Positions 46,815 to 55,694 of a stretch of 64,000 bases of DNA are shown here, one piece after another. The stretch's first letter is position 1, and every line of letters begins with the position of its first letter. The position numbers and the translations under genes were made by a program. The stretch is taken from the NCBI RefSeq assembly GCF_003814815.1, contig NZ_RKQQ01000002.1, forward strand, positions 310,001 to 374,000. Reading direction: 5' to 3'. The DNA comes from Salisediminibacterium halotolerans (GTDB lineage Bacteria > Bacillota > Bacilli > Bacillales > Salisediminibacteriaceae). The notes under the pieces are model-generated. The model had not been told where the DNA came from and made no database searches. It saw only the letters and a list, made by a program, of their open reading frames with translations.

Positions 46815-47936
46815 ATGATGAATACAGAACGTTTAATTAATGAGTTTTTAGAACTGGTGCAAATTGATTCCGAAACAAAATATGAGCGGCGGATCGCCGA
46901 TGTGTTAACCGAGAAGTTCCGCTCGTTGGGGCTGTCCGTTTATGAAGACGGGGCTGCCGAGATGACCGGGCACGGGGCAGGAAACCTGATCTGCACGTTG
47001 GAAGGCGCTGCTGATGCAGAACCGATGTACTTCACTTCCCATATGGATACGGTTGTTCCCGGAAAAGGGGTGGTGCCGGTGAGAGAGAACGGGATGATCC
47101 GTTCAGACGGGACGACGGTGCTCGGGGCAGATGATAAAGCAGGCTTGGCTGCGATGCTCGAAGCGGTTAAAGTGCTGCAAGAAGAAGGAGACGTTCACGG
47201 TACTGTTCAATTTGTTATTACGGTCGGTGAAGAGTCCGGTTTAGTCGGTGCAAGAGCATTAAAAAAATCCGATATTCAAGCTTCTTACGGCTATGCTCTC
47301 GACAGCGACGGCAAAGTCGGCACGTTAATTACGGCTGCGCCGAATCAAGCAAAATTAAATGTTGTCATGAACGGTAAAAAGGCGCATGCGGGTGTTGCGC
47401 CCGAGCGGGGCGTATCTGCAATTAAAGTGGCCTCCGAAGCGATTGCAGCGATGCCGCTTGGGCGGATTGATGCAGATACAACTGCAAATATCGGCCGGAT
47501 TGAAGGGGGCGGAGCTACGAATGTCGTTTGTGACCGTGTTGATATTCATGCAGAAGCCCGGTCGCTTGAAAAAAACAAATTAACCGAGCAACTGCGTCTA
47601 ATGACGGATGCCTTGAACACATCCGCCGATAAATACGGTGTAACAGCGGATATTGAAACGACTTACGTCTACCCGGGTTTTAAACACGCTCCGGAAGACG
47701 AGATTGTTAACTTAGCCAAGAAAGCAGTCACAGCAATCGGCCGGTCCGCGGAAATCAAACACAGCGGCGGCGGAAGCGATGCCAATGTGATCGCCGGACT
47801 GGGGATTCCTACGATGAACCTCGGCGTCGGTTACGAAGAGATTCATACGACAGCTGAAGTGATTCCGGAAGAGGAACTGGTCAAAGCGGCCGAACTGGTT
47901 GTAGCGTTGATTCGCACAGGTGCTGAAAACGAATAA
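46815..47936 (+). CDS. yqjE: M20-family peptidase, peptidase T-like (YqjE)
   Basis: A 373-residue zinc aminopeptidase-type protein. Metal and catalytic blocks: TSHMDTVVPG (about 77-86), GADDKAGLAAMLEAV (about 109-123), TVGEESGLVGARAL (about 143-156) and HSGGGSDANV near the end (about 322). It is probably a tripeptidase-like M20 enzyme; exact substrate is not established. ATG 46815 (or 46818) follows GGAGG. The same gene follows yqjD in B. subtilis. Confidence 0.88.
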   Translation: MMNTERLINEFLELVQIDSETKYERRIADVLTEKFRSLGLSVYEDGAAEMTGHGAGNLICTLEGAADAEPMYFTSHMDTVVPGKGVVPVRENGMIRSDGTTVLGADDKAGLAAMLEAVKVLQEEGDVHGTVQFVITVGEESGLVGARALKKSDIQASYGYALDSDGKVGTLITAAPNQAKLNVVMNGKKAHAGVAPERGVSAIKVASEAIAAMPLGRIDADTTANIGRIEGGGATNVVCDRVDIHAEARSLEKNKLTEQLRLMTDALNTSADKYGVTADIETTYVYPGFKHAPEDEIVNLAKKAVTAIGRSAEIKHSGGGSDANVIAGLGIPTMNLGVGYEEIHTTAEVIPEEELVKAAELVVALIRTGAENE

Positions 47937-47940
47937 ACAA

Positions 47941-47979
47941 AACGACTGGATGTTTCTAATGCAGAAACATCCAGTCGTT
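47941..47979. terminator. Bidirectional terminator between yqjE and the next gene
   Basis: A perfect 17-bp stem, AACGACTGGATGTTTCT with its complement, around AATGC. It overlaps the end of the convergent small gene. Confidence 0.85.
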
Positions 47980-48153
47980 ATAATTTCCGTATTCCATAGA
48001 TTCTAAGATGACCTCTTCTGAGTAGCCGGTTTTTACAGACAGTTGTTTAATCGTAGGTGAAGGCCGGTCATTATACGCATAATCGGTTACGATATCCACA
48101 ATGCGGTGCAAAACCTCAGTGTATCTGCAAGAAAACTGTGTGCCTGTATCCAT
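47956..48153 (-). CDS. Small helical protein resembling a sigma-70 region 3 (YqzJ-like)
   Basis: A 65-residue protein. The segment RPSPTIKQLSVKTGYSEEVI (about 30-50) reads like the helix-turn-helix of sigma factor region 3 (SPTIKELAEKTGLSEE). The rest is helical (YTEVLHRIVDIVTDYAY). It is near polY1, where B. subtilis has yqzJ, but I cannot confirm that name. ATG 48153 follows AAAGGTGGGA. Its last codons form one arm of the shared terminator. Confidence 0.6.
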   Translation of the reverse strand: MDTGTQFSCRYTEVLHRIVDIVTDYAYNDRPSPTIKQLSVKTGYSEEVILESMEYGNYNDWMFLH

Positions 48154-48300
48154 AAAAGTGATCCCACCTTTCACCTTTGTACTGTTTATAATACCATATT
48201 TTTTGGAAACAATGTAGTAAACAAAATAGTAAATTGTGTAAATTTCATCGACGAATTATTAATCCTTCCATACACAATCCGGGAAGCGCCGGGACAAATC

Positions 48301-48314
48301 AGAACGTTCGTTCG
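48301..48314 (+). promoter_or_regulatory. LexA (SOS) box upstream of polY1
   Basis: AGAACGTTCGTTCG differs from the Bacillus LexA consensus CGAACRNRYGTTYG at the first base and one inner position. It lies 62 bases before polY1. It suggests DNA-damage induction of this translesion polymerase. Confidence 0.6.
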
Positions 48315-48375
48315 TTTACGAATGAAGCGAAACGAGATAAAATTGACGATAAGACGAAATTAAAGGAATGAGAAA

Positions 48376-49656
48376 ATGCCACAGCACAGGGTTATCTTTC
48401 ATGTTGATATGAACAGTTTTTATGCGTCTGTCGAAGCAGCGTTCGATCCGTCGTTGAAAGGAAAACCTTTGGCGATTGCCGGCAATGCGCGAGAGCGCCG
48501 GGGAATTGTTGTAACAGCCAGTTACGAAGCGAGAGCAAAAGGGGTGAAACCCCCGATGCCGCTTTGGGAAGCTGAGAAAGCCTGCCCGGGTTTGTTAGTG
48601 CGAGAACCGAATTTTGACAGGTACCGCGATTTGTCGCAACAAATGTTTCAATTGCTGTATGAATACACGCCGCTTGTACAGCCGGTATCAATTGATGAAG
48701 GGTATATGGATGTAACAGCTATAGAAAGAGGAACTCACCCGGTCGATTTAGCAGGTCATATTCAAGCCCGGTTAAACAATGAGCTTCAGCTTCCTTCAAG
48801 CATCGGCATTGCTCCGAATAAATTTTTAGCAAAAATGGCGAGCGACATGAAAAAACCGTTTGGCATTACTGTGTTAAGAAAGCGGCAAGTTCCGGATGTT
48901 CTATGGCCGATGGATGCAGTGAAAATGCACGGGATCGGCAGTAAAACCGGTGAAAAATTGACGAGGCTCGGCATTTTAACGATCGGTGATATCGCTCATC
49001 AAGAGCCGCACTATTTAGAACAATATTTTGGCGTAGCGGGACGGAGAATGTATGAAAAAGCGCACGGGATCGATGAACGTCCGGTAGACCCTGATGCTGT
49101 GCATGATTTTAAAAGCATCGGCAATTCGACGACCCTCCCTGAAGATACCGTTAATCAAGCAACGGTGAGAAAAGTATTGATGAACTTGGCTGATTCCGTC
49201 GGCCGACGCCTGCGGCGCAAACATGTGTATGCCGGAAATGTTCAATTGACGATTCGCTATCATGACAGAAAAACGATTACCCGCTCGCGGCAGCTTCCTC
49301 ATCCGGTAAATAATCAAGATGACATTTTTCAAGCCGCTTGGTTTCTTTGGGAAACCTACTGGAATCAGACGCCTATTCGGCTTCTCGGCATTACAGGACT
49401 CGATTTAGTAGAAGAAGGAAAAGCGGTAAAACAGCTCGATTTATTTGATTACAAGCGCGATTTAAAAGATGAACGTTTAAGCGGTGTTGTCGATCAATTG
49501 CGCAATAAATACGGGGAAGAATCTCTTTTGCGCGGCAGACAGATGAGCGAAAGAGACCGAAGCGACCAGATTCGAGATAAGAAAAAACGCGGAACAAGTC
49601 TTGAAAAAGATTTTTTGCGCGAAGATATTTTTAATAATAATCAGACCGAAGAATAA
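48376..49656 (+). CDS. polY1: Y-family DNA polymerase IV (PolY1/YqjH)
   Basis: A 426-residue translesion polymerase. Catalytic acids are in HVDMNSFYASVEAA (about 9-22) and PVSIDEGYMDVT (about 103-114); IGIAPNKFLAKMASDMKKP (about 140-158) is conserved. Helix-hairpin-helix and little-finger domains follow. QLDLFDY (about 355) near the C-terminus is a clamp-binding motif (QLxLF). About 12 residues longer than B. subtilis YqjH, with a charged tail. ATG 48376 has GGAATGAGA upstream. Confidence 0.93.
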   Translation: MPQHRVIFHVDMNSFYASVEAAFDPSLKGKPLAIAGNARERRGIVVTASYEARAKGVKPPMPLWEAEKACPGLLVREPNFDRYRDLSQQMFQLLYEYTPLVQPVSIDEGYMDVTAIERGTHPVDLAGHIQARLNNELQLPSSIGIAPNKFLAKMASDMKKPFGITVLRKRQVPDVLWPMDAVKMHGIGSKTGEKLTRLGILTIGDIAHQEPHYLEQYFGVAGRRMYEKAHGIDERPVDPDAVHDFKSIGNSTTLPEDTVNQATVRKVLMNLADSVGRRLRRKHVYAGNVQLTIRYHDRKTITRSRQLPHPVNNQDDIFQAAWFLWETYWNQTPIRLLGITGLDLVEEGKAVKQLDLFDYKRDLKDERLSGVVDQLRNKYGEESLLRGRQMSERDRSDQIRDKKKRGTSLEKDFLREDIFNNNQTEE

Positions 49657-49658
49657 AT

Positions 49659-49703
49659 GTTGAGCTCAGCCGAGTAAAATCGCTGAAGAGCTCAACTTTT
49701 TTT
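49659..49703 (+). terminator. Terminator of polY1
   Basis: GTTGAGCTC pairs with GAGCTCAAC (49688-49696), then seven T. The inner loop has a second small stem (AGC/GCT). Confidence 0.8.
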
Positions 49704-49718
49704 ATTTCCCGCCGATAT
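49692..49718 (+). promoter_or_regulatory. Sigma-D promoter of the flagellar islet
   Basis: TCAA (49692-49695), 15-base spacer, GCCGATAT (49711-49718). The minus 10 is a perfect sigma-D element; the minus 35 matches TAAA at 3 of 4. It overlaps the polY1 terminator and precedes the FliK-like gene. Confidence 0.65.
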
Positions 49719-49757
49719 AAATTACGTAAAGTGCAGCATAAGAGAGGAGACGCTGTT

Positions 49758-52148
49758 ATGGAAATATCGGGGCAGCAGCTCAGTCTGAACGGTAAAGGAA
49801 ATGACCGTTCGCTGAATATGCGTGAAGGCGAAGTATACCGTGCTAAAATCGAAAAACGTGTTTCAGACAGAGAAGCCGTCGTCTCGGTGCGCGGACAGGA
49901 AGTAAAAGCAAAATTCGAGGGGAAAGTTCCGGACCGTGAGCGGGTTAATGTCGAAGTTCGCGGGCGTTCAGAAGACGGGATTGTACAGATGCGAAGCATT
50001 GGCGGCGGAAACAGCCGCAGCGGAGGATCTGCTGGCGGTCAAACGGTCGAACAAGCACTTAGAAATCTCGGCCACCGCGATACGAGTCCGGAGCTTCGAC
50101 GTACAGCCCAGCGGATGCTCGATCGAGGAGTCCCGTTAACAAGGGAAACGGTGCAAAATATGAATCAATACATACAATCAAATCAAGGAACATCAGCACA
50201 GCGAGAACAAACCTTAAATACAATGGCAAACAAGCGGATTGAACCGACGGCCAATCAAATTCGCGCCGTACATGAAGCGCTTCACGGGCAAAGTTTGTCA
50301 AGGCAAATCAGTCATATGACAGGGGATGCTCCGCGATCTGCAGTTTCTCACCACGGGGAGGCAGCTGATAACGGACGGTTATTTAACCAGTCCTTACAAT
50401 CACAGCCGGTGCGAGAAAGCTCCTCACAAACGAACCCGCACAGCGCTCTGCTTAATGACATCCAAAATGTCCGGGCTGCCCTGTCAAACGGACAAGGTTT
50501 GCGTCAAGCGATCGAGCAGCTGCAGCAAACAGCGCAACGTTCGGAGAATACCTCTGTCAATCAAGCTGTAAACAGCGCGCTCCGCGAAATGATTTCTGCG
50601 CAAGCTTTATCGGGACGCAAAGCAGCTGTGTCTCGAATGGATCAGCTTATCCGGCAGTTTTCAGACTCGTCATCTGCAGGCAACACAAGCCTGTCGGCGT
50701 TAAAGACAGCTGTAGCAGATGAACCGGATATTACCCGGGCGATTGAGGCTGTTCAGCGTGCAGCAACGGATTCTAACCAGTCTGAATCGGTCAGACAGCA
50801 ATTGAACGAAGGAGCAAGATCAGCAGAAAAAAGCAATGATCAGGGAAGAGAGTTGCAAGCACGTCAAGTTTTAACAGCAACGATCCAGCAAGTCATGACT
50901 GCTTCGACAGCGGTTCCTCAGCCGCTGCAAATGGAAGAATCGCGCGTTGAAGCACGGCAGTATATGCAAAATGAGTTCGTCCCGGCAAGCGCAAAATCAT
51001 CGAAAAGTCTGTTGATTACGGAAGTAACCGAAAGGCTCGCCCAGGCTACTGATGAATTTAAGACGTTTCAGCGCGATGCTGTGAAGCAATTGAACCGAAT
51101 TGACACGATGATTCGAAATCAGCCGCAATCAACAGCGCAGCCTTCATTGGAAAGCGTCATTAAACAAATCGATCGGCAAATTATGCGCAGTGATTGGATG
51201 ATGTTTACAGATATGAAGACGGAGAGAAAGCTGCTTGGCGTAAGCAGCCAATTGGCGGATGCCAAAAAAATGCTGAAACAAGGAAACGTGAATGAAGCGA
51301 GACAAATCGTCCGTCAAGTTCAGCAAACGATGGAGCAAATGAACTTCCGTCCTGCTCAACAGCGCGTGCAGCATATTGTAAGTCAAGAACAGCAATGGCA
51401 GGAGACGAAACCGCCCGTTCACCGGCTTTCCCAACAGATGGAACAAAATTCAAGATCATTTATGCAAAATGAAGGTTCAGGCAGACAAATTTTTGAGGGG
51501 ATGAGAGGCATCGGTTTGACGCGGGAAGCGGAAATCTCGCAAGCGCTAGTACAAGGGCGTGAAATGCCGAATGAAGCACAACAGAGAAATATAAAATCGA
51601 TATTAATGCAGCTGGCCAACGGTGAAGACGAACGCGGTCGTTCATCGCAGCAGCAGGCGCAGCAATCGTTGCAGCAAGTAAACGGTCAACAGTTATTAAA
51701 CCGCAACGATTCCCAGCAAAACAATATGCATATGTTTCATATACCTGTCACCGTAAAAGGGGAAGAAGAAAATTTACAAGTTTATGTGAACGGCCGCGAA
51801 GACGGTGAAACCGTCGATTGGGAAAATTGTCACTTATATTTTCACATTGAAACGAAAAATCTCGGTTCGCTCGGCATTTCGCTGCAAGCTGTTGACCGCT
51901 CATTGAATGTGACTTTAAAAAATGATACCGCCGGATTTGCTGAGCATGCTGAGCCGCTGACTGAAAAATACATGTCACAGCTTGAAGAAATCGGTTTTGA
52001 GCCGAAAAATATCCGGGTTCAGCCGATGACGATAAACGAAGAAGAGCAACAAACCGCTAAGCTGACAGAAGAACCTGACGGCGATGATAACAGCCGTCTG
52101 CAGCCGATCCCGCATATGACAGACGAAGGGTTTGATTTCAAAATATGA
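49758..52148 (+). CDS. FliK-like hook-length control protein (YlqG-type)
   Basis: A 796-residue protein. The N-terminal region (about 1-80) has small beta-type segments (VYRAKIEKRVSDREAVVSVRG). A very long Gln/Ser/Asn-rich helical middle follows (about 90-650). The C-terminal domain (about 665-775) fits the FliK C-terminus: IPVTVKGEEENLQVYVNG, LYFHIETKNLGSLGISLQ and VTLKNDTAGFAEHAEPL. With the FlhB-like next gene it matches the B. subtilis ylqG-ylqH pair. Probably an export-switch or length-control protein. ATG 49758 follows GAGAGGAG. Confidence 0.75.
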   Translation: MEISGQQLSLNGKGNDRSLNMREGEVYRAKIEKRVSDREAVVSVRGQEVKAKFEGKVPDRERVNVEVRGRSEDGIVQMRSIGGGNSRSGGSAGGQTVEQALRNLGHRDTSPELRRTAQRMLDRGVPLTRETVQNMNQYIQSNQGTSAQREQTLNTMANKRIEPTANQIRAVHEALHGQSLSRQISHMTGDAPRSAVSHHGEAADNGRLFNQSLQSQPVRESSSQTNPHSALLNDIQNVRAALSNGQGLRQAIEQLQQTAQRSENTSVNQAVNSALREMISAQALSGRKAAVSRMDQLIRQFSDSSSAGNTSLSALKTAVADEPDITRAIEAVQRAATDSNQSESVRQQLNEGARSAEKSNDQGRELQARQVLTATIQQVMTASTAVPQPLQMEESRVEARQYMQNEFVPASAKSSKSLLITEVTERLAQATDEFKTFQRDAVKQLNRIDTMIRNQPQSTAQPSLESVIKQIDRQIMRSDWMMFTDMKTERKLLGVSSQLADAKKMLKQGNVNEARQIVRQVQQTMEQMNFRPAQQRVQHIVSQEQQWQETKPPVHRLSQQMEQNSRSFMQNEGSGRQIFEGMRGIGLTREAEISQALVQGREMPNEAQQRNIKSILMQLANGEDERGRSSQQQAQQSLQQVNGQQLLNRNDSQQNNMHMFHIPVTVKGEEENLQVYVNGREDGETVDWENCHLYFHIETKNLGSLGISLQAVDRSLNVTLKNDTAGFAEHAEPLTEKYMSQLEEIGFEPKNIRVQPMTINEEEQQTAKLTEEPDGDDNSRLQPIPHMTDEGFDFKI

Positions 52149-52444
52149 TTATTTCACAATCGTTTAATCAAGTTAACCGCCGTAAAATGAACGGCCCGTC
52201 AGCCGCCGTCGTCAAATATGATGAGAAAAACGGCGAAGACCCGAAAATTGTAGCATCAGGCAAAGGCTACATTGCCGAGCGGATTAAGGAACTGGCAGCA
52301 GAAAATAATATCCATATGGAAGAGGACGCGCTCCTGTTAGAAAATTTAATCGATATGGATCTCGGCGAAAATATCCCTCCGCAGTTATACGCTGTTATTG
52401 CTGAAATTTTGCTGATGATTGAAGAAATCGAACGAGAAATTTAA
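52145..52444 (+). CDS. FlhB C-terminal-like export switch protein (YlqH-type)
   Basis: A 99-residue stand-alone homologue of the cytoplasmic FlhB domain: AAVVKYDEKNGEDPKIVASGKG (about 20-41), IAERIKELAAENNIHMEED and ENIPPQLYAVIAEILLMI (about 74-91). The self-cleavage motif NPTH of full-length FlhB is replaced by NGPS, as in other YlqH-type proteins, so it is not cleaved. It overlaps the FliK-like gene by 4 bases (ATGA), which supports a joint role in flagellar export. Confidence 0.85.
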   Translation: MIISQSFNQVNRRKMNGPSAAVVKYDEKNGEDPKIVASGKGYIAERIKELAAENNIHMEEDALLLENLIDMDLGENIPPQLYAVIAEILLMIEEIEREI

Positions 52445-52468
52445 CTAAGACACGTATTTCGCCGATAG
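52442..52468 (+). promoter_or_regulatory. Sigma-D promoter of fliS-hag
   Basis: TAAC (52442-52445), 15-base spacer, GCCGATAG (52461-52468), against the consensus TAAA-N15-GCCGATAT. It overlaps the stop of the FlhB-like gene and lies 42 bases before fliS. Confidence 0.8.
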
Positions 52469-52510
52469 AAGGAATAAGCGAACAGCGGGAATAAAAAAGA
52501 GGTGAGAATC

Positions 52511-52924
52511 ATGATATCTTATGAAGCGCTGCATAAAAAAACGCCGCAAGAGATAACGGCATTGTTGTACGAAGCGATTTTAACCCAGCTGGAAGAAGCA
52601 AAAGACGAGATTAAAATGAACAATATGATGGATGCAAACCGGAAATTGCAGCAAAGCAACGATATTTTATACCGGCTCGGCGCAGGGTTAAATTATGAAG
52701 CAGGAATTATTGCTGAGCAGCTTGATGCGCTTTACAACTATGCAGCAAATCGGTTAATCGAAGCGAATATCGAAAAAAATATCGCAAAAATCGATGAAGT
52801 GATTGGACTTTTGACACCGGTCATCCAAGCGTGGCAAAAGACAGTCAGACAAAAGCCCGAATCATTTTCAAAGCCGGCGGTAATGAAACACCAAGCGTAT
52901 GAAAAGCAATCTGTATTCAAATAA
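52511..52924 (+). CDS. fliS: Flagellin chaperone FliS
   Basis: A 137-residue helical chaperone that holds flagellin before export. Blocks: TPQEITALLYEAILTQLEEA (about 10-29) and NRKLQQSNDILYRLGAGLNYEAG (about 43-65), then YNYAANRLIEANIEKN. ATG 52511 follows AGAGGTGAG; the GTG at 52502 is part of that site. It is 19 bases upstream of hag; in B. subtilis fliS instead follows fliD. Confidence 0.9.
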   Translation: MISYEALHKKTPQEITALLYEAILTQLEEAKDEIKMNNMMDANRKLQQSNDILYRLGAGLNYEAGIIAEQLDALYNYAANRLIEANIEKNIAKIDEVIGLLTPVIQAWQKTVRQKPESFSKPAVMKHQAYEKQSVFK

Positions 52925-52943
52925 AAAGGAGTGACGCTGTTTT

Positions 52944-53792
52944 ATGCAAATTAACAATAATATTCAAGCCATGAATGCCTACCGTAATTTATATCAAAAC
53001 CAAGAAGCGACATCGAAAAACTTGGAAAAACTGTCATCGGGTATGCGGATCAACAGAGCAGCCGATGATGCTGCCGGTTTGGCGATTTCGGAGAAGATGA
53101 GATCGCAAATTCGCGGATTAGATATGGCCGAACGCAACGCGATGGACGGTATATCAATGATTCAAACGGCAGAAGGGGCGCTTACGGAAGTTCATGATAT
53201 GCTGCAGCGTATGCGCGAACTTTCCGTTCAAGCGGCCAATGATTCTTACGAAGGCGAAGACCGGGAGCAAATTCAAGAAGAGATTAATCAGCTGACCGAT
53301 GAAATTGATGAAATTTCTGATAAGACAGAGTTTAATACGAAGCAGCTCTTGGCAGGAGATCAAGATGCCGATGAAGAGACAGACATTGAAGATAATGCTC
53401 TGGCGTTAATGTTTCAAATCGGCCCGAATGCCGATCAAACCGTCGATGTTGATATCCCTATAATGAACAGTGAACGGCTCGGACTCGGTAATGTTGATGT
53501 CACGGATAATGAGTCGGCCAACAATGCAATTGTGTCTTTTGATGCTGCTATTGCCGATGTCTCGGATGCCCGCTCTGAAATGGGAGCTGTGCAGAACCGG
53601 ATGGAACATACGATCAACAATTTGCAGGTGACTCAGGAGAACTTGTCCAGTGCTGAATCGCGTATCCGCGACACAGACATGGCTGAAGAAATGACCGAGT
53701 TTACGAAAAATAATATTTTGAATCAGTCAGCAACGGCGATGCTCGCCCAAGCTAATCAATTGCCGCAAGGCGTATTAGAATTGCTTCAATAA
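52944..53792 (+). CDS. hag: Flagellin
   Basis: A 282-residue flagellin. The conserved D0/D1 N-terminus is MQINNNIQAMNAYRNL with LEKLSSGMRINRAADDAAGLAISEKMR (about 28-54); the C-terminus has NRMEHTINNLQVTQENLSSAESRIRDTDMAEEM and ends LPQGVLELLQ. The variable centre (about 135-190) is short and very acidic (DQDADEETDIEDN), in keeping with life in salt or alkali. AAGGAG precedes ATG 52944. It is expressed from the fliS sigma-D promoter. Confidence 0.95.
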   Translation: MQINNNIQAMNAYRNLYQNQEATSKNLEKLSSGMRINRAADDAAGLAISEKMRSQIRGLDMAERNAMDGISMIQTAEGALTEVHDMLQRMRELSVQAANDSYEGEDREQIQEEINQLTDEIDEISDKTEFNTKQLLAGDQDADEETDIEDNALALMFQIGPNADQTVDVDIPIMNSERLGLGNVDVTDNESANNAIVSFDAAIADVSDARSEMGAVQNRMEHTINNLQVTQENLSSAESRIRDTDMAEEMTEFTKNNILNQSATAMLAQANQLPQGVLELLQ

Positions 53793-53803
53793 CATCCGCT
53801 TAA

Positions 53804-53840
53804 ACAGACTGCTTGTATGAGCAGTCTGTTCAATTATTCC
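53804..53840 (+). terminator. Terminator of hag
   Basis: AACAGACTGCT pairs with AGCAGTCTGTT around TGTATG, then TCAATTATT. Confidence 0.75.
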
Positions 53841-53901
53841 CTCGCGAAAGAAAAAACGGTATAATTACAATAAAGTAATCATCTTAAAAGGAGTCGGTTG
53901 C

Positions 53902-54342
53902 GTGGATATCAACAAAGTCGGAAAGACAGGACTGAACCGGTCAACTTCCGCGAATCAGAGCGGAACAGAAGCGAAAGTATCGTTTCAAGAGATTATGCAG
54001 CGGGGGCGGGAGCAAGGAAAATACGACCGGCTCGGAGCTTTGCTGCAAAAAGTTGATGATCAAGGAAAAGTGCTGGCCGATTCAAGAACGGTTGATGAAT
54101 TACGGAAATACAAGGCTAATGTTAAAGAATTTATCGATGAAGCAGTGAAGCTCGGTTTGGAATTAGAGGAACGCAAAGGTTTTAACCGGCGCGGAAAAAC
54201 GAAAGTTTATAAAATCGTCAAAGAAGTGGATGATAAACTGATTGATTTGACCGATAAAGTACTGAACGAACAAAAAAAGTCATTGGACATCTTAAATACG
54301 ATCGGCGAGATACGCGGTCTTTTAGTCAATATGTATGCTTAA
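53902..54342 (+). CDS. yaaR: YaaR/DUF327 family protein
   Basis: A 146-residue helical protein of the YaaR family. Blocks: SFQEIMQRGREQGKYDRLGALLQKVDDQG (about 27-55), SRTVDELRKYKANVKEFIDEAV (about 61-82), RRGKTKVYKIVKEVDDKLIDLTDKVL and a C-terminal IGEIRGLLVNMYA. Function is not known; in Clostridia and Bacilli the gene often lies near flagellar genes, as here after hag. GTG start behind AAGGAG. TATAAT at about 53861-53866 may be its minus 10. Confidence 0.85.
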   Translation: MDINKVGKTGLNRSTSANQSGTEAKVSFQEIMQRGREQGKYDRLGALLQKVDDQGKVLADSRTVDELRKYKANVKEFIDEAVKLGLELEERKGFNRRGKTKVYKIVKEVDDKLIDLTDKVLNEQKKSLDILNTIGEIRGLLVNMYA

Positions 54343-54343
54343 T

Positions 54344-54384
54344 AAAAAAGCGCAACGGGTCGTCCTTCCCGTTGCGCTTTTTTA
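54344..54384. terminator. Bidirectional terminator after yaaR
   Basis: AAAAAAGCGCAACGGG pairs with CCCGTTGCGCTTTTTT around TCGTCCTT. It serves yaaR and the convergent DUF4236 gene. Confidence 0.9.
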
Positions 54385-55617
54385 TATTTCGTAAGGTTCA
54401 ATCTCTTTAAAAATATACGTTTTCGTCGCATTAAGTCTGGGGTTAAAATGTGTAAAGGCTTCAATCGGGTGAATTTGCGAAGCATGAAAAGAATACAGCA
54501 TTTCCCGGTCAATGATCAAACTGTAAATATAATGATCAACGTGGTGTCCGGTTGATTGATCAAGCCGCTGATTGTACCCCGATATCGTGATGGTTTTTAA
54601 TGTCGGCAAGTGGGCGAAGAAAAAACTCGCTATGTACAAAGCGCTTCCGCCGACGAGGAAGGCATAATCTTCTCTTCGGCTGCGCTGAGTTTTTTCGGAA
54701 ATTTTCAGCTTTCCTGATTTTAATACTTCTGCTTCTTCATTTGGAATATCGTCTAAATTTGGCAAGTCAATATCTGCAGCGGCATGTTCGGCAGATAAGA
54801 TATCGTAATCAACATTTGTTTCCAGCGGGAAATCGAGTTCATCAAAGAAGATCGCTGTCCACTCTTCCATTGCCTCGGCGTTTCCGTTAAGCACTTGCTG
54901 CAACAATTCTTCCCGGTGGGAATGCTCTTCGTTTAACAAATCCGTTTCTTCATTATAGGTCTGCAAGTTTTCCTGCCATTTTTTCTCCGCCTTCTGTTCA
55001 ACTAAGTTTTTCAATTCTTTTTTCGGTCCGGGGAGAAACAATAGCGCTTTTTTCCAGAGCGGAAGCTGTCTCTTTTCATCATCAGCTGTTTCTTTGAAAA
55101 TCGTTGCATAGACCGGTTCCTCAGGCATGTTTTCTAACGGTTCGTTTGCTTTTGCATCCAAGTCGGTTTGATTGTCAAAAAGTTCATGGTGAAGACGGGT
55201 CAGCCGGTTTGTCCGCTCATTAATTTCAGTCGCTTTTTCTTGGTATATCGCTGTCAGCTGTTTTTTATAAGCTTTTCGGACACTTCGAATTTCTTCATCA
55301 TTCAACGGGGTGCCGTCTGCTTGCTTAAATTCTACATCTCTGGTGTTGTCGTTCCATTCCACTTGGACAGGGCGGCTTCCTTTACCGGTTTGGGAATTTT
55401 GTTGAACAGAAGATCGTTTAGTGCCCGAAGGAGCACTGTTCAGCTTCGATCGGTATGAAAGACCTGTTCCAGGTATTCCTGCATTTCCGTAGAGTCCGCG
55501 TTTGCCTGCAGTTACCGAAGCGCCGCGCGGACCTGCCGAAGCGCTGATCCCTCTTTTGCTAAAATTGAGCCTGACTCCGGGTGCAACTTTCACACGTTTG
55601 CGAAAACGTAAACTCAT
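54382..55617 (-). CDS. DUF4236-domain protein with a long unknown C-terminal part
   Basis: A 411-residue protein. Residues 1-55 are a DUF4236 domain: RFRKRVKVAPGVRLNFSKRG, GPRGASVTAGKRG and GIPGTGLSYRS. The middle (about 95-270) is charged and helical, with LLFLPGPKKELKNLVEQKAE. The last 90 residues are predicted mixed alpha/beta (ALYIASFFFAHLP, YIYSLIIDREML, FTHFNPRLNATKTYIF) and match nothing I know. No signal peptide or clear membrane helix is seen. Function unknown. AGGAGG lies upstream of its ATG. Confidence 0.7.
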   Translation of the reverse strand: MSLRFRKRVKVAPGVRLNFSKRGISASAGPRGASVTAGKRGLYGNAGIPGTGLSYRSKLNSAPSGTKRSSVQQNSQTGKGSRPVQVEWNDNTRDVEFKQADGTPLNDEEIRSVRKAYKKQLTAIYQEKATEINERTNRLTRLHHELFDNQTDLDAKANEPLENMPEEPVYATIFKETADDEKRQLPLWKKALLFLPGPKKELKNLVEQKAEKKWQENLQTYNEETDLLNEEHSHREELLQQVLNGNAEAMEEWTAIFFDELDFPLETNVDYDILSAEHAAADIDLPNLDDIPNEEAEVLKSGKLKISEKTQRSRREDYAFLVGGSALYIASFFFAHLPTLKTITISGYNQRLDQSTGHHVDHYIYSLIIDREMLYSFHASQIHPIEAFTHFNPRLNATKTYIFKEIEPYEI

Positions 55618-55694
55618 GACAGCAGACCTCCTTCTTTTGTAATTTCTTTCCTTATAGTTTATGATAGTTCTATCTGAATCGAAAGGGTGAGTTT

